Source: Myxococcaceae bacterium (GTDB taxonomy: Bacteria; Myxococcota; Myxococcia; Myxococcales; Myxococcaceae). From it: 49,692 nucleotides of DNA. Below the pieces are notes generated by a model. It did no database searches, was not told the origin of the DNA, and saw nothing but the letters and a program-made list of their open reading frames with translations. The DNA lies in the NCBI GenBank assembly GCA_004173515.1, contig SECN01000008.1, positions 1 through 49,692 on the forward strand, given 5' to 3'. Made by a program: the position numbers and the translations under genes. This document shows, in pieces, positions 1 through 36,804 of the stretch. Each line of letters starts with the position of its first letter. Position 1 is the first letter of the stretch.

Positions 1-349
1 TCTGCGCCCGGCGCGGGGAGCCGCGCTCCCGGGGCGGAGGTGGCGGCGCGGGAGGCGGCGGGGCTCCGGGCGCCTGGCCCAGGGCCTCCACCACGTCGTC
101 CAGCCGCGCCACCACCGTCGGATAGGAGAGACCCAGGGCCTGCTCCACGTCCTTGATCTTCCCCCGGCAGCCGATGAACACCCGCACGAAGGCGAGCTGC
201 TCGGGCGACAACTGCTGCACCCACCCCGTCGTGAAGCGCCCCTCCACCGCGGACTCGCACCCCTCGCAGCGCACCCGTTCGATGACGGTGCCGCCTCCAC
301 AGACGGGACAGCGGGTCGGGACGGGCCAGGTGGGCTTGGGGGTCGGCAT
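1..349 (-). CDS. DUF2089 family protein, C-terminus off the window
   Basis: Reading from the ATG at 349 gives 116 residues before the window edge, so the C-terminal part is missing. The N-terminus has a zinc ribbon (CPVCGGG then CEGC). It is followed by a helical region with FTTGWVQQLSPEQLAFVRVF, CRGKIKDVEQALGLSYPTV and RLDDVVEALG. This layout (two CxxC knuckles, then a short HTH-like segment with SYPTV) is that of DUF2089 proteins, small cytoplasmic proteins thought to act as DNA-binding regulators. The visible end turns Pro-rich. The gene lies 51 bases downstream of the DUF2071 stop on the same strand, so co-transcription is possible. An AT-rich inverted repeat sits in that gap. No clear Shine-Dalgarno sequence was seen. 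Family assignment is strong; the target is unknown. Confidence 0.8.
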   Translation of the reverse strand, partial: MPTPKPTWPVPTRCPVCGGGTVIERVRCEGCESAVEGRFTTGWVQQLSPEQLAFVRVFIGCRGKIKDVEQALGLSYPTVVARLDDVVEALGQAPGAPPPPAPPPPPRERGSPRRAQ

Positions 350-369
350 GGGGTGCGTTGGGGTTCAGA

Positions 370-400
370 AAATCAATTTGTGGATTGAGAATATTGATTT
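370..400. promoter_or_regulatory. AT-rich inverted repeat upstream of the DUF2089 gene
   Basis: The arms AAATCAAT (370-377) and ATTGATTT (393-400) are perfect inverted repeats around a 15-base spacer that holds a further ATTGA copy. The element lies between the DUF2071 stop (401-403) and the DUF2089 start (349). It is strikingly AT-rich for this genome. It could be an operator/promoter for the DUF2089 gene or a weak terminator for the DUF2071 gene. Confidence 0.4.
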
Positions 401-1141
401 CTACGGGCTTGGCAAGGGGAGGAGTTCATTTCCCGGGAAGACGGATACCTCCGAGCCGGTGGCCACGAAGGCGGAGTGGGGCGTGCCCTGGAGGCACTCG
501 GAGAAGGCGGGGCCGTAGAAGCGTGCGACGTCGCAGTCGAAGGCCGTGTCCTGGGCGCGCCAGACGGTCCAGCGCGGGTGCTCCACGCGGTACTCCGCGC
601 AGCCGCCGTCGCGCTGGGCGGTGTAGCCCCAGTAGTGCTCGGTGATGAATTCCTCCTGCGAGCCGGGGGTGCTCTCCACTGGTCGCTCCTGCGTCCGGGC
701 CGACAGCTCGTGCCAGCGACCGTGGGACTTCCAGGCGTACGCGACGTGGCCGGGCGCGCCCGTGTCGGCGCCGTCCATGCTCACGGTGTGGCGCATGGGG
801 AGCGCGACGTAGGGCTCGTTGTAGAGGACGCGCGCCACGGTGGCGATGGCGAGCTTGGGGACGATCTCCCGCACGAACACCACGCCCCGGCGCCAGCCCT
901 CGGGGCCCTGGCGGCGCACGTAGAAGCGCAGGTTCACCTCGTCGAAGTCGCGGTGGAACGGCACCGCGAGGCCGCGCACCCGTGTGTCGAGGAAGCGGAA
1001 GCCGACCATGCTCGCGAACGTGTGGCCCTGCCACGCGTCGAGTTCGGTTCCACGGGGGACGAGGGGCCGCAGCACCGCCGGGTCCACCTCGTAGTTGAGC
1101 ATCAGGAGGTACTTCCACGTCGCCGTCAGGAAGGGGCGCAT
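401..1141 (-). CDS. DUF2071 (YqjF-like) family protein
   Basis: A 246-residue soluble protein. The N-terminus TATWKYLLMLNYEVDPAVLRPLVP, followed by GFRFLDTRV, FHRDFDEVNLRFYVRR, GVVFVREIVPKLAIATVARVLYNEPY and a C-terminal ARFYGPAFSECLQG, is the standard signature of DUF2071/YqjF proteins, whose usual length is 230-260 residues. The family has an acetoacetate-decarboxylase-like fold, but its biological role is unknown. There is no signal peptide or membrane segment, so a cytoplasmic location is expected. The gene follows the acyltransferase gene on the same strand after a 90-base gap that holds a hairpin, so it may have its own promoter. The ATG at 1141 is the first start in frame with the conserved N-terminus. 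Confidence 0.85.
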   Translation of the reverse strand: MRPFLTATWKYLLMLNYEVDPAVLRPLVPRGTELDAWQGHTFASMVGFRFLDTRVRGLAVPFHRDFDEVNLRFYVRRQGPEGWRRGVVFVREIVPKLAIATVARVLYNEPYVALPMRHTVSMDGADTGAPGHVAYAWKSHGRWHELSARTQERPVESTPGSQEEFITEHYWGYTAQRDGGCAEYRVEHPRWTVWRAQDTAFDCDVARFYGPAFSECLQGTPHSAFVATGSEVSVFPGNELLPLPSP

Positions 1142-1205
1142 GGCGAAGGTGTAGCGCGCACCGGGCGTGCGCGGCTCGTGCGAGCCCGGCGTTCCCCCTG
1201 GCCGT

Positions 1206-1226
1206 GGCTTCTGTCGGGCAGAAGCC
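1206..1226. terminator. Hairpin between the acyltransferase and DUF2071 genes
   Basis: GGCTTCTG and CAGAAGCC form a perfect 8-bp stem with a 5-base loop, 6 bases beyond the acyltransferase stop codon (1232). There is no T-tract on either side, so it is a candidate factor-independent terminator or mRNA-stabilising hairpin only. Confidence 0.4.
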
Positions 1227-1231
1227 TGGCC

Positions 1232-2377
1232 CTAACGCAGGGCGGGGCTGGGGCGCCGCTCCTGGTCGGTGAGCCTCCGCTCCAGCCGTTCACGCCACCG
1301 CAGCACGGGCCGCTCGACCCCGTGGTGCAGGAGGAGCGACGCGAGCACGACCGCCACCGCCCCTCCCACCAGCGTGACGACGTGGAACGTGCCCAGCCCG
1401 TGGGGCTCCAGGGCGACGCGCACCCAGTGCTGCACGGACTTGTGCGTGAGGTAGACGGTGAAGCTCAGCACCGCGAACATCCGCACGCCCGGGATGCGGG
1501 CGCAGACGCGCGAGACGGCGGGCCCGGCCATCGACACCAGCAGCGCCGCGTATCCGAGCGACACGAGCGGGAAGGCCAGCACCGCGTAGGAGAACTCCCG
1601 GTTGTATTGCTGGTTCACGTACGCCGCGCCGCCCAGGCACAGCAGTCCGAACCCCGGCAGCAGCACTCCGGGGCGCTGCGTCCAGCGCTGCCACAGCGCG
1701 GGCCGGAAGACGCGCACGGTCGCGAGCAGCACGCCGCACAGCAGCCCGTCGAGCCGCGCGTACGTCGGGTAGTAGAGATATGTGTCGTAGTCGCGCCAGG
1801 CCGTGTCGTCGGGGCCCAGCTTCCCGAAAAGGTGCAGCCACAGCCCTCCGCGCAGGAGCATCCCGGCGAGCATCACGGCCGCCGCGCCCGCGAGCACGTA
1901 CGGCGCCCGGGCGCGTCCGCGCAGCGCGAGCAGGGTGAGGGGCAGCACCAGGTAGAAGTGCTCCTCCACGCACAGCGACCACGCATGGGAGAAGCCGCCG
2001 ATGTGCAGGCCGAAGTTCTGCGTGAAGGTGAGGAAGCGCCACGCGGGCGTCACGAAGGGCCGCTCACTCCACTCGGGCACGGTCAGGTAGAGCCCCAGCA
2101 CGACGAGGAAGGGCGGGAGGATGCGCAGCGCTCGCCGCAGGTAGAAACGCCGCAGTGAAGGCGTCTCGCCCTTCGCCAGCGGCTCCAGGAACTGCGCCCC
2201 GATGAGGAAGCCGCTGAGCACGAAGAACAGCTCCACGCCCGTCCAACCGAAGTTGGCGATCATCCGGTAGGTCTCGTGACCTTCGGGACGCGGGTGGTGG
2301 AAGAGGACGACGAGGACGATGGCCAGGCCCCGGAGCAGGTCCAGGCCAGCGAGGTGACGCGATTCGGGCGTGTTCAG
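1232..2377 (-). CDS. Acyltransferase-3 family integral membrane protein
   Basis: A multi-pass inner-membrane acyltransferase of the OafA/NodX type, which moves acyl groups onto sugars or other envelope molecules. The family signature is LDLLRGLAIVLVVLFHHPRP, then FGWTGVELFFVLSGFLIG, FYLRRALRILPPF, and WSLCVEEHFYLVLP with the conserved EEHFY. Around ten hydrophobic helices follow. The first in-frame ATG (2263) falls after the conserved LDLLRG and His segment, so it cannot be the true start. Reading upstream, the frame is open to a TAG at about 2415 with no ATG, GTG or TTG, only CTG codons. The CTG at 2377 is used here as the best guess. The alternative is a frameshift joining the ATG at 2432, which lies in another frame. 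Substrate unknown. Confidence 0.8.
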   Translation of the reverse strand: MNTPESRHLAGLDLLRGLAIVLVVLFHHPRPEGHETYRMIANFGWTGVELFFVLSGFLIGAQFLEPLAKGETPSLRRFYLRRALRILPPFLVVLGLYLTVPEWSERPFVTPAWRFLTFTQNFGLHIGGFSHAWSLCVEEHFYLVLPLTLLALRGRARAPYVLAGAAAVMLAGMLLRGGLWLHLFGKLGPDDTAWRDYDTYLYYPTYARLDGLLCGVLLATVRVFRPALWQRWTQRPGVLLPGFGLLCLGGAAYVNQQYNREFSYAVLAFPLVSLGYAALLVSMAGPAVSRVCARIPGVRMFAVLSFTVYLTHKSVQHWVRVALEPHGLGTFHVVTLVGGAVAVVLASLLLHHGVERPVLRWRERLERRLTDQERRPSPALR

Positions 2378-2520
2378 GGGAGCGGCTTTCGGCGGAAGGG
2401 CGCGGGCCCGATGCTAAGCCAGCCCGACTCATTTCGTTAAAGGGTGGTGGTTCGAGTGGACCCGGTTGGTGCGTTCACCGCTTGATACCGCCCGGCGCCG
2501 CGTCGTTGGCCCTGCGCACC

Positions 2521-2919
2521 ATGACAACCCCGAAAGCCACTCCTCGGTGGTGTCTCTTCGCCGCGATCCTCGCGGGTCTCTGCATGAGCTGCGCCGCCGC
2601 CATTGCCATGGACACCGAATCGGATTGCATCCAGCGCCACCCCGGCTTGCCGGAGGCGTGCGGACTCACCGCCTACGAGGCTGCCATCCTCATGGCCGCT
2701 GGCGTCGGCGCCACCGGCACGCATACCGGCTCTGACGTGGCAGTGAACGATTACGTTGACGACCCGCGACTACCCACCTGGAAGAACCGGTGCCTCCGAA
2801 ACTGGAACGCCTGCTCGGACGGTAAACTCTTTGGCCCTTGCACCGACTGCCTGCGCCGCTGCGAGGGCCAACACGAATGGCCCGCCGATATGTGCGGCCC
2901 GAAAGAGAGGAAGCGCTAG
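2521..2919 (+). CDS. Secreted Cys-rich small protein, partner of the DUSAM gene
   Basis: The chosen ATG gives 132 residues that begin with a short basic N-region and a hydrophobic stretch (WCLFAAILAGLCMSCAAAIA), a probable signal peptide. A lipobox at LCMSC is poor, so lipoprotein status is doubtful. The mature part has eight cysteines, mostly in the C-terminal half (WKNRC, WNAC, GPCTDCLRRCEGQ, DMCGPK), which suggests disulfide bonds in the periplasm or outside the cell. A TTG start at 2482 would add 13 residues before the signal. The stop codon touches the ATG of the DUSAM gene, so the two are surely co-translated. I do not recognise a named family. Small Cys-rich secreted effectors or envelope proteins of myxobacteria are the closest general class. 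Confidence 0.7.
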   Translation: MTTPKATPRWCLFAAILAGLCMSCAAAIAMDTESDCIQRHPGLPEACGLTAYEAAILMAAGVGATGTHTGSDVAVNDYVDDPRLPTWKNRCLRNWNACSDGKLFGPCTDCLRRCEGQHEWPADMCGPKERKR

Positions 2920-3294
2920 ATGACCACCCGCCCCAACTGGGACGCGATACGGGACTTGTCGCGGCGCGTGTTGCGAGAGGGCGTGCCCCTCGTCCTCACC
3001 GACGAGGTGCGCGCACTCCTGCGCCACACCGCCACCGAAGTGGCGGTCCCCGACGCCGATGTGGCGCTTCAGTCAGATGCAGGAGCTCTTGCACTCCTCC
3101 GCGAGTGCGCCCGCCGCATCACGGACGGCTCCAACAGACTCATGGATGCGCTGCATGAGATGTGGCGGCACCAGAACAGGGGCGACTGGGAGAGTGCGCG
3201 CCAACAGATGCGCGACGTGCTGTCCGTCGAAGTCGTCCCCTACTACCGCGAGTCCGCGCAGGGGCAGCTTGATGACATGGCCGACGAGCCGTGA
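2920..3294 (+). CDS. DUSAM domain-containing protein
   Basis: A 124-residue soluble, mainly helical protein. WDAIRDLSRRVLREG, then VRALLRHTATEVAVPDADVAL, RRITDGSNRLMDALHEMWRHQNRGDWESARQQMRDVL and VEVVPYYRESAQGQL match the DUSAM domain, a paralogous family that is expanded in Myxococcus and relatives and has no known biochemical role. There is no signal peptide, so it should stay in the cytoplasm. It starts at the base right after the stop of the secreted Cys-rich gene (TAGATG). A purine-rich stretch (GAGAGGAAG) within the upstream gene can serve as its ribosome site. The tight coupling of a cytoplasmic helical protein to a secreted Cys-rich protein resembles an effector/partner pair, but this is inference. 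Confidence 0.85.
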   Translation: MTTRPNWDAIRDLSRRVLREGVPLVLTDEVRALLRHTATEVAVPDADVALQSDAGALALLRECARRITDGSNRLMDALHEMWRHQNRGDWESARQQMRDVLSVEVVPYYRESAQGQLDDMADEP

Positions 3295-3420
3295 CGGCCA
3301 GGGCGCTTCTGCGTCCATGGCCCGCTCCCTCCCACCGTCATGTTGACGTCAGGGACGGCATCCCCTCTGCACGAACTTTCTTCCGGTGGCCTGGCCCCGG
3401 CGAATGCATCCCTCTCGTGC

Positions 3421-4209
3421 TTACCGCTGGCGCAGGGCCCGGTGCACCGTGCGCACCGAGTCCGCGTCGGGCCAGAAGCCCCGTCCGGCGTATTTGATCA
3501 GCCGTTGGGCGGTGATGCCCGGGCGGACCATCTTCACCACCCGGACCCGGCGTTGAAACAGGTCCACCCAGGCGTGCGGCCCGGCATGCAGCAGCCGGCC
3601 GTCCAGGAGGAACTGGCAGATGCTCAGGTCGGTGAACGCCAACTGGTGACGGATGGGGTCGCCTCCCCCGGCGAAGAGCGCCGGGATGTGGACGAGCTGG
3701 AGCAGGTGGCCTTCCGGCGAGTGCAGCTCCAGTGCGTACATCTCCCGGCCGTCGGGGAAGCGCCGCAGCCGCAGCCGCTCCTGGAGCGCGCCTTCCTCCA
3801 GGACGGCTCCTGGACACAGGGCATGGTCGTCACGCCCGCGGAGCCGGTCCATCAGCCAGGGCCCCCACTGCGTGGCCCCCTGCCTCCGACACGGCGTGTA
3901 GCCCGTGGCCAGCATCCGTCGTGCAGCCCGCTCCAGCGCTTCGAGCGACGCGCAGAAGATGTCGTAGTCGCCCGTGTCCTCTCCGTCGCGCATCTCGCCG
4001 GTGAGCCACCGCAGGATGCGGCCTCCCAACAGCCACGTGTCGTCGCCCAGCAGGTCCACGTGGGGCAGCTCCGGCAGGGCCAGGATGCGCTGGACCTCCC
4101 GGTAGGCCACCGGGGCCCGGTCCTCCAGCGCCGCCGGGTCGGTGGTGGAGGGCGCGCCCAGCAGGGCTCGCAGGGCCGCGTCCTCCGTCCGTGTGAAGCG
4201 TCGGGGCAT
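3421..4209 (-). CDS. Nucleotidyltransferase-like protein directly downstream of the NRPS
   Basis: A 262-residue protein with no signal peptide. WLLGGRILRWLTG, followed by DTGDYDIFCAS, has the GG...DxD arrangement of the polymerase-beta nucleotidyltransferase superfamily, although the spacing between GG and DxD is a little long. Further on are LLQLVHIPALFAGG, FTDLSICQFLLDGRLLHAG and QRLIKYAGRGFWP, a pattern seen in uncharacterised predicted nucleotidyltransferases. The ATG lies only 7 bases after the stop of the giant synthetase, so it is probably co-transcribed and perhaps translationally coupled. The function is unknown. It could be a passenger gene, an NMP- or AMP-transferring tailoring or self-protection enzyme, or an RNA-modifying enzyme. 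Only the fold assignment is supported. Confidence 0.6.
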   Translation of the reverse strand: MPRRFTRTEDAALRALLGAPSTTDPAALEDRAPVAYREVQRILALPELPHVDLLGDDTWLLGGRILRWLTGEMRDGEDTGDYDIFCASLEALERAARRMLATGYTPCRRQGATQWGPWLMDRLRGRDDHALCPGAVLEEGALQERLRLRRFPDGREMYALELHSPEGHLLQLVHIPALFAGGGDPIRHQLAFTDLSICQFLLDGRLLHAGPHAWVDLFQRRVRVVKMVRPGITAQRLIKYAGRGFWPDADSVRTVHRALRQR

Positions 4210-4216
4210 GGCGCGG

Positions 4217-33415
<29,199 letters not shown>

Positions 33416-33482
33416 GGGAGCGGAGACGCGGGCGCTTCGGGGTGCCCGCACCTGCCCGGACGATACCTCAAGACATCGATCC

Positions 33483-33504
33483 ACCCGCGAACACGGCCGC
33501 GGGT
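33483..33504. terminator. Hairpin between the outer-membrane gene and the NRPS
   Basis: ACCCGCG and CGCGGGT pair perfectly over an 8-base loop. The element lies 11 bases after the stop of the beta-barrel gene and 68 bases before the chosen NRPS start. It lacks a T-tract. It may terminate or attenuate transcription entering the NRPS, and it argues against the in-frame GTG at 33484. Confidence 0.4.
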
Positions 33505-33514
33505 CGAAGTCCCT

Positions 33515-34132
33515 TCAGTAGCTGCCGCCAATCTGGAGCGTGCCCTGATAGCGGCCGTCCCCCGCGCCCAGGTCCTGTGCCCTCGCGAAGTCCTGCCCGA
33601 ACAGGAAGCTGTAGCTGCCGCGCGCCTCCACCGTGAGTTGGGGTTTGAGCTGGTAGCGCAGGCCCAGGCCTACAGGTGCGTAGCCCCCCGTGTCGTCGAA
33701 GAACTGGAAGAAGTTCCCCGTACGCACCGAGTACCGCTCCACCCCGATGCCCGCGAGCGCGAACGGCTGGAGCCGCGTGGAGGTGAAACCCAGCGTGAGG
33801 GCCGCATGCGCGCCGTTGCGCACGATGTCCGGGTTGCCGATGGAGGGACTCTCCGAGACCGCGAGGCTGCTGACGCCGCCGCTGTAGGCCACCTCCACGC
33901 CAAGGAAGTCGTTGGGGCGATAGCCCAGCGTGACGCCGTAGGACGGGCCTGGATCCAGATTGGGCGCGAGCTTCCCCGTGTAGCCCTCCACTCCCAGTCC
34001 CAGCAGGAAGTAGGGGCCCTTCCACTCCACCTGCCGCGACCGCAAGGGCGCGTCATCCGGAGGTGCCTGGGCCCCCGCGGCTCCGCCCGTCAAACCCACC
34101 AGGCAGAGCCCCAGTCCGATGCCTCGCTTCAT
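33515..34132 (-). CDS. Outer-membrane beta-barrel protein (porin-family-like)
   Basis: A 205-residue protein that starts at the ATG preceded by AAAGGGAG. A clear signal peptide (MKRGIGLGLCLVGLTGGAAGAQA) is followed by alternating-hydrophobicity strands such as GPYFLLGLGVEGYTG, YGVTLGYRPNDFLGVEVAYSGG, ALTLGFTSTRLQPFALAGIGVERY and GLGLRYQLKPQLTVEARGSYSFLFG. It ends in GTLQIGGSY with a terminal aromatic residue, as expected for BAM-inserted barrels. The size suits an 8-stranded OmpA/OmpW-type barrel. It lies 99 bases upstream of the NRPS on the same strand. It could be co-transcribed and help lipopeptide export, but a hairpin separates them and barrels like this are common, so that link is only a guess. 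Confidence 0.8.
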   Translation of the reverse strand: MKRGIGLGLCLVGLTGGAAGAQAPPDDAPLRSRQVEWKGPYFLLGLGVEGYTGKLAPNLDPGPSYGVTLGYRPNDFLGVEVAYSGGVSSLAVSESPSIGNPDIVRNGAHAALTLGFTSTRLQPFALAGIGVERYSVRTGNFFQFFDDTGGYAPVGLGLRYQLKPQLTVEARGSYSFLFGQDFARAQDLGAGDGRYQGTLQIGGSY

Positions 34133-34383
34133 GACGGCTCCCTTTCGCTGTGTTGCCTGCGCGTCTTCAAGGTGGCCTTGCAGGGATGGGCGGACAACGA
34201 ACGGACAGGCGATTCCCCGAAGGCCCACGGCACCCTGGAGGGCCGGGCGTCCCACGCCATGACGCGAGCCCCCGCCTGCCTCCCTGCCCCCACCCTGTGT
34301 CGCGCTTCACGCCACTTCCACCTTGAGAAGCGGGCCGGCGCCATCACCTCACCGTGCGTTTCCGGCCAGAGGGAGCAAAAGCG

Positions 34384-35718
34384 ATGAATGACACTGGTAC
34401 CCCGCATGCCTCGGAGCACGAAACCCCGGACGCCGACCTGAAGGCCCGCGCCCGCCGCGTGCTCCAACACCTGGACGCCGTGCTGCCAGACGTGGACTTG
34501 CTTTATGGCGACCTGCACGAACACCCGGAGCTGTCCGGGGAGGAAGCCCACACGGCGTCGGAGGTGGCCCGAAGGCTGGAAGCCGAGGGCTACGAGGTGA
34601 GCCCGGGCGTCGGCGGCCACGGCGTGGTGGGCGTGCTGCGCAACGGCGACGGGCCCACGGTGTTGCTGCGCGGGGACATGGACGCGCTGCCCGTGGAGGA
34701 GAAGACGGGCCTGCCGTACGCCAGCCGCGTGAAGACGAAGAACGGCGCGCCGGTGATGCACGCGTGCGGCCACGACGTGCACACCGCGTGTCTCGTGGGC
34801 ACGGCGGCCCTGCTGGCGCGCTCGCGCGACGCGTGGCGCGGCACGGTGCTGGTGGTGGGGCAGCCGGCGGAGGAGACGGCGAAGGGCGCGTTGGCGATGC
34901 TGAATGACGGGCTGTACGCACGCTTCGGTACGCCGGACGTCGCGCTGGGCCAGCACACCGCGCCGCTGCCGGTGGGCGCCTTCATGCACCGCGAGGGCGT
35001 GACGATGATGGGCTCCGCGACCGTGCGCATCCGCCTCTTCGGCAGGGGCGCGCACGGGGCGCAGCCCGAGCTGTCGGTGGATCCGGTGGTGTTGGGGGCC
35101 TGCGTGGTGCTGCGCCTGCAGACCATCGTGTCGCGCGAGCTGTCCTCGCTGGAGTCGGCGGTGGTCACGGTGGGGCACTTCCAGGCGGGCACGCGCGCGA
35201 ACGTGATTCCGGACGAAGCGCTGCTGGAGGTGACGGTGCGCACGGAGGACGAAGCGGTGCAGGCCCGCGTCTTCGCCGCCATCGAGCGCATCGCGAAGGG
35301 CGAGGCCCTGGCCTCCGGCTCACCGAAGCCTCCCGAGGTGGAGGTGGAGGTGAACACGCCGGTGAACCGCAATGATCCGGCGCTGATCCGCAAGGTCCAG
35401 GCCGCGCACGTGACGTGGTTCGGACAGGACGCGATGGTGCCGAGCGTGCTCGCCACCGCGAGCGAGGACTTCCCCTTCTTCGCGCGGGGGCCGGAGGGCC
35501 CGGTGCCCACGGCGTACTGGTACATGGGCATCACGTCGCCGGAGACCTGGGCGGAGGCGCCGGGGAAGACGCCGATGGAGAAGGTGGCGCATGTGCCGGG
35601 GCCGCACTCGCCCTTCTACGCGCCGGACCGGGCGGGCTCGCTGCGCAAGGGCTGTGAGTCGCTGACCGTGGCGGCGCTGGCCTGCCTGCACGGGGGCACG
35701 ACGTCCACGGACCACTGA
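34384..35718 (+). CDS. M20 family metallo-amidohydrolase (hippurate hydrolase / aminoacylase type)
   Basis: A 444-residue cytoplasmic enzyme expected to hydrolyse N-acyl amino acids or similar amides. The ATG at 34384 has GGGAG nine bases upstream. M20 signatures are LHEHPELSGEE, VLLRGDMDALPVEE, the metal-binding MHACGHDVHTACLVG, PAEETAKGA with the catalytic Glu pair, LGQHTAPLPVG, and the late SEDFPFFARG with GPHSPFYAPD. The dimerisation domain region (SATVRIRLFGRGAHGAQPE) is intact. The gene is divergent from the beta-barrel/NRPS unit across a 251-base gap in which I see no clear promoter. A role in cleaving an N-acylated peptide is conceivable given the neighbour, but such enzymes are usually housekeeping. 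Confidence 0.93.
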   Translation: MNDTGTPHASEHETPDADLKARARRVLQHLDAVLPDVDLLYGDLHEHPELSGEEAHTASEVARRLEAEGYEVSPGVGGHGVVGVLRNGDGPTVLLRGDMDALPVEEKTGLPYASRVKTKNGAPVMHACGHDVHTACLVGTAALLARSRDAWRGTVLVVGQPAEETAKGALAMLNDGLYARFGTPDVALGQHTAPLPVGAFMHREGVTMMGSATVRIRLFGRGAHGAQPELSVDPVVLGACVVLRLQTIVSRELSSLESAVVTVGHFQAGTRANVIPDEALLEVTVRTEDEAVQARVFAAIERIAKGEALASGSPKPPEVEVEVNTPVNRNDPALIRKVQAAHVTWFGQDAMVPSVLATASEDFPFFARGPEGPVPTAYWYMGITSPETWAEAPGKTPMEKVAHVPGPHSPFYAPDRAGSLRKGCESLTVAALACLHGGTTSTDH

Positions 35719-35756
35719 GCGGTGCCCCAGAGGTCCCGTCCTGGGACGGGGCCGCT
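35718..35756. terminator. Hairpin after the M20 gene
   Basis: GGTCCCGTC (35732-35740) pairs with GACGGGGCC (35745-35753) over a CTGG loop with one G-T wobble, and outer AGCGG/CCGCT bases can extend the stem. It directly follows the M20 stop codon. There is no T-tract, so it is a probable but not certain terminator. Confidence 0.5.
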
Positions 35757-35838
35757 GGCCTGGCCGGTTCCTGTCGCTTGCCCCGGACACAAGTGCCTCC
35801 ACCTTGAGTGACGGACGACACTTCTGGAGGAATCCCCG

Positions 35839-36336
35839 ATGAAGCTTCCGCTCATGGCCGCGCTCACCGCCCTCCTGCTGGGAGGCTGTGCCCACGAGGG
35901 CGCATCCCGGGATGTCAGCGGCACCGGAGGGTCGGGTTCGTCGAAGTCGGAGCCACCGGTGGGCGCCAGTGACGAGCTGTCCTGGGACGCGGAGGCTTCC
36001 CCGCGCACGCAGGCGATGCTGCGCGACCATGGGATGAACTTCTACGGAGATACGGCGCCCGACGCGGCCACGGGCGGCTCCGGGCAGGCCCAGGCGTCGG
36101 CGGACGACTACATGTGCGTGGACATCGACAAGCAAGGCACGGGCGGCTCGGGCGAGGACGCCGCGGATCCGGTCAACGCGGCGCCGCTGATTCCACTCGT
36201 CTCGACGCAGAACCCCGGGGCGCGGTTGGACATCACCCCGGACGCCTGGAAGAAGAACAAGTCCATCGGCTCCAGCCCCGCGTCGCCCTCCACGGGCACG
36301 CCCGCGGTGGAGGGCAGTGGCGGCAGCGGCCGGTAG
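35839..36336 (+). CDS. Small Gly/Ser-rich lipoprotein
   Basis: A 165-residue protein with a good lipobox. MKLPLMAALTALLLGGC places the lipidated Cys at residue 17. The ribosome site GGAGG precedes the ATG. The mature chain is low in complexity and contains several TGGSG/GSGGSG patches (after DVSG, in DAATGGSGQ, GTGGSGED, and at the C-terminus EGSGGSGR), which probably form flexible linkers. One Cys is present in DDYMCVDID. I recognise no domain. It is likely an envelope lipoprotein specific to myxobacteria, transcribed alone between two hairpin- or convergent-bounded genes. Confidence 0.75.
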   Translation: MKLPLMAALTALLLGGCAHEGASRDVSGTGGSGSSKSEPPVGASDELSWDAEASPRTQAMLRDHGMNFYGDTAPDAATGGSGQAQASADDYMCVDIDKQGTGGSGEDAADPVNAAPLIPLVSTQNPGARLDITPDAWKKNKSIGSSPASPSTGTPAVEGSGGSGR

Positions 36337-36345
36337 GCGACGGCT

Positions 36346-36804
36346 TCAGCCCTGCTGCTTCACGAGCCGGGTGAGCTCCCGGTCGAGCGTACCAGCGAAC
36401 TGCTGGCGGTCCTGCTGCGAGAAGCTGCTAGGGCCGCCGGTGGTGACGCCGCTGTCGCGCAGGTCCTGCATGAAGTTTCGCACCGACAGCCGCTCGTCGA
36501 TGTTCTCCGGCGTGAAGAGCTCCCCGCGCGGATCCATCACCACCACGCCCTTGGGCACGAGCAGCGCGGCCAGCGGGATGTCCTGCGTGACGGCCAGGTC
36601 GCCCGGCTGCGCGGAGGTGGCGATGTGCCGGTCCGCCACGTCCAGCCCCGCGCCCACCTGCACCGTGGAGACATAGGCCAGTCGCGGCAGCGCCAGCGGC
36701 TTGTTCGCCACGAAGACGATGGGGACCTTCAGGCGCTGGACGGCGCGCAGGAGGATGTCCCGCACGGGGCCAGGGCATGCATCGGCATCAACCCAGATTT
36801 GCAT
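36346..36804 (-). CDS. YaiI/YqxD family (UPF0178) protein
   Basis: A 152-residue protein whose N-terminus MQIWVDADACPGPVRDILLRA is the hallmark of UPF0178, a PIN-like fold with conserved acidic residues. Supporting stretches are VFVANKPLALP, AGLDVADRHIA, GDLAVTQDIPLAALL, KGVVVMDPRGELFTPENIDERLSVRNFMQDLR and GGPSSFSQQDRQQFAGTLDREL. The start at 36804 matches the universal family N-terminus and has GAGG about ten bases upstream. In-frame ATGs at 36813 and 36828 are not needed. It is convergent with the lipoprotein gene (10-base gap). Its biochemical role is unknown; a nuclease has been suggested for the fold. Confidence 0.93.
   Translation of the reverse strand: MQIWVDADACPGPVRDILLRAVQRLKVPIVFVANKPLALPRLAYVSTVQVGAGLDVADRHIATSAQPGDLAVTQDIPLAALLVPKGVVVMDPRGELFTPENIDERLSVRNFMQDLRDSGVTTGGPSSFSQQDRQQFAGTLDRELTRLVKQQG

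Noticed and set aside
2064..2432. Minus-strand 122-codon frame from the ATG at 2432
   Set aside because: Out of frame with the acyltransferase over most of its length and Arg/Pro-rich. Only its start codon may matter if a frameshift is present.
33416..33484. GTG at 33484 as the NRPS start, adding 23 residues
   Set aside because: It lies at the edge of a hairpin, has no ribosome site, and the added residues have no counterpart in FAAL proteins. The ATG at 33415 gives a normal N-terminus.
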